From Methanobrevibacter sp. (GTDB taxonomy: Archaea > Methanobacteriota > Methanobacteria > Methanobacteriales > Methanobacteriaceae): a DNA stretch of 14,013 nt. The stretch spans positions 1-14,013 of the forward strand of contig JAITOM010000055.1 of the NCBI GenBank assembly GCA_031289975.1, written 5' to 3'. The notes beneath the pieces are model-generated. The model saw only the letters and a list, made by a program, of their open reading frames with translations. It ran no database searches and was not told where the DNA came from. The position numbers and the translations under genes are program-made. The first letter of the stretch is position 1. Every line of letters begins with the position of its first letter. This document shows, piece by piece, positions 13,727 through 14,013 of this stretch.

Positions 13727-14013
13727 CAGATTATTTAAACTAAAAGAATATAATTTAATTAAATAAAGATAAAACAAAAAGTTTTATTTAAGTTTTTTAT
13801 ATTAGGACTCATGCACATAACATATCACAAAATTTTTAATTAAGTTAAATTGAAAATAGCTATAATTATTTTAGAAGTATTTGTATTAATTAATAATATA
13901 GTGATGTAAAAAATGTTTGTAAGTAATCATTATTTTTAAATATCTTATTTTTATAAATTTTAAATTAATATTAAATTAATTTTTTAAATAATAATTTTTA
14001 TTTATTTATTTTT
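13727..14013. other. AT-rich region downstream of cdc6
   Basis: No gene, tRNA or ORB is seen. AAAAC-AAAAA-GTTTT followed by TTTAAGTTTTTTAT (about 13770-13800) gives T-runs that could stop cdc6 transcription, as archaeal RNA polymerase often terminates on T-rich tracts. Confidence 0.4.

Overview
The window looks like a chromosomal segment of a methanogenic archaeon of the Methanobacteriaceae, most likely Methanobrevibacter or a close relative. The DNA is extremely AT-rich. It carries an archaeal Orc1/Cdc6 gene beside an origin whose repeats resemble the 13-bp origin recognition sequence known from Methanothermobacter. It also has an archaeal-type TruD, a phosphomevalonate dehydratase small subunit (modified archaeal mevalonate pathway), archaeal BRE/TATA promoters, and ribosome binding sites matching the archaeal 16S 3' end. 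The genus assignment is inference; no database was searched.

The left half (about 350-7780, all on the minus strand, read right to left) is an accessory island that looks like a biosynthetic cluster for a radical-SAM-modified peptide. From its promoter at about 7770 the order is: a secreted 171-residue orphan protein; a terminator-like hairpin; a 39-codon precursor peptide with a CxxCxxC motif and a Trp-rich hydrophobic tail; a decayed gene fragment and a MITE-like inverted repeat; an AlbA-like RRE/radical SAM/SPASM maturase broken by a one-base frameshift; an ABC ATPase plus ABC-2 permease (AlbC/AlbD-like); an unusually short MacB/FtsX-type permease with its LolD-type ATPase; and an ABC exporter, also frameshifted. 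The precursor resembles subtilosin A in its short leader, three cysteines and hydrophobic C-terminus, so the cluster reads as an archaeal sactipeptide-like system. The two frameshifts suggest that this copy is decaying, uses frameshifting, or has sequence errors.

The middle (about 7780-9740) has no intact gene. It is AT-rich and holds a C-run followed by a long palindrome, several short coding-like stretches ending in stops (a gene graveyard), a 15-bp tandem repeat and AT hairpins.

The right part (9745-13726, plus strand) is conserved housekeeping: tRNA-Arg(GCG), truD, the phosphomevalonate dehydratase small subunit, a replication origin of about 0.8 kb, and orc1/cdc6. The origin has two leftward and four rightward ORB repeats, a second 18-bp repeated element, an AT-only stretch likely to be the unwinding region, and two identical 26-bp mini-ORB copies that run into the presumed cdc6 promoter, which suggests autoregulation of the initiator.
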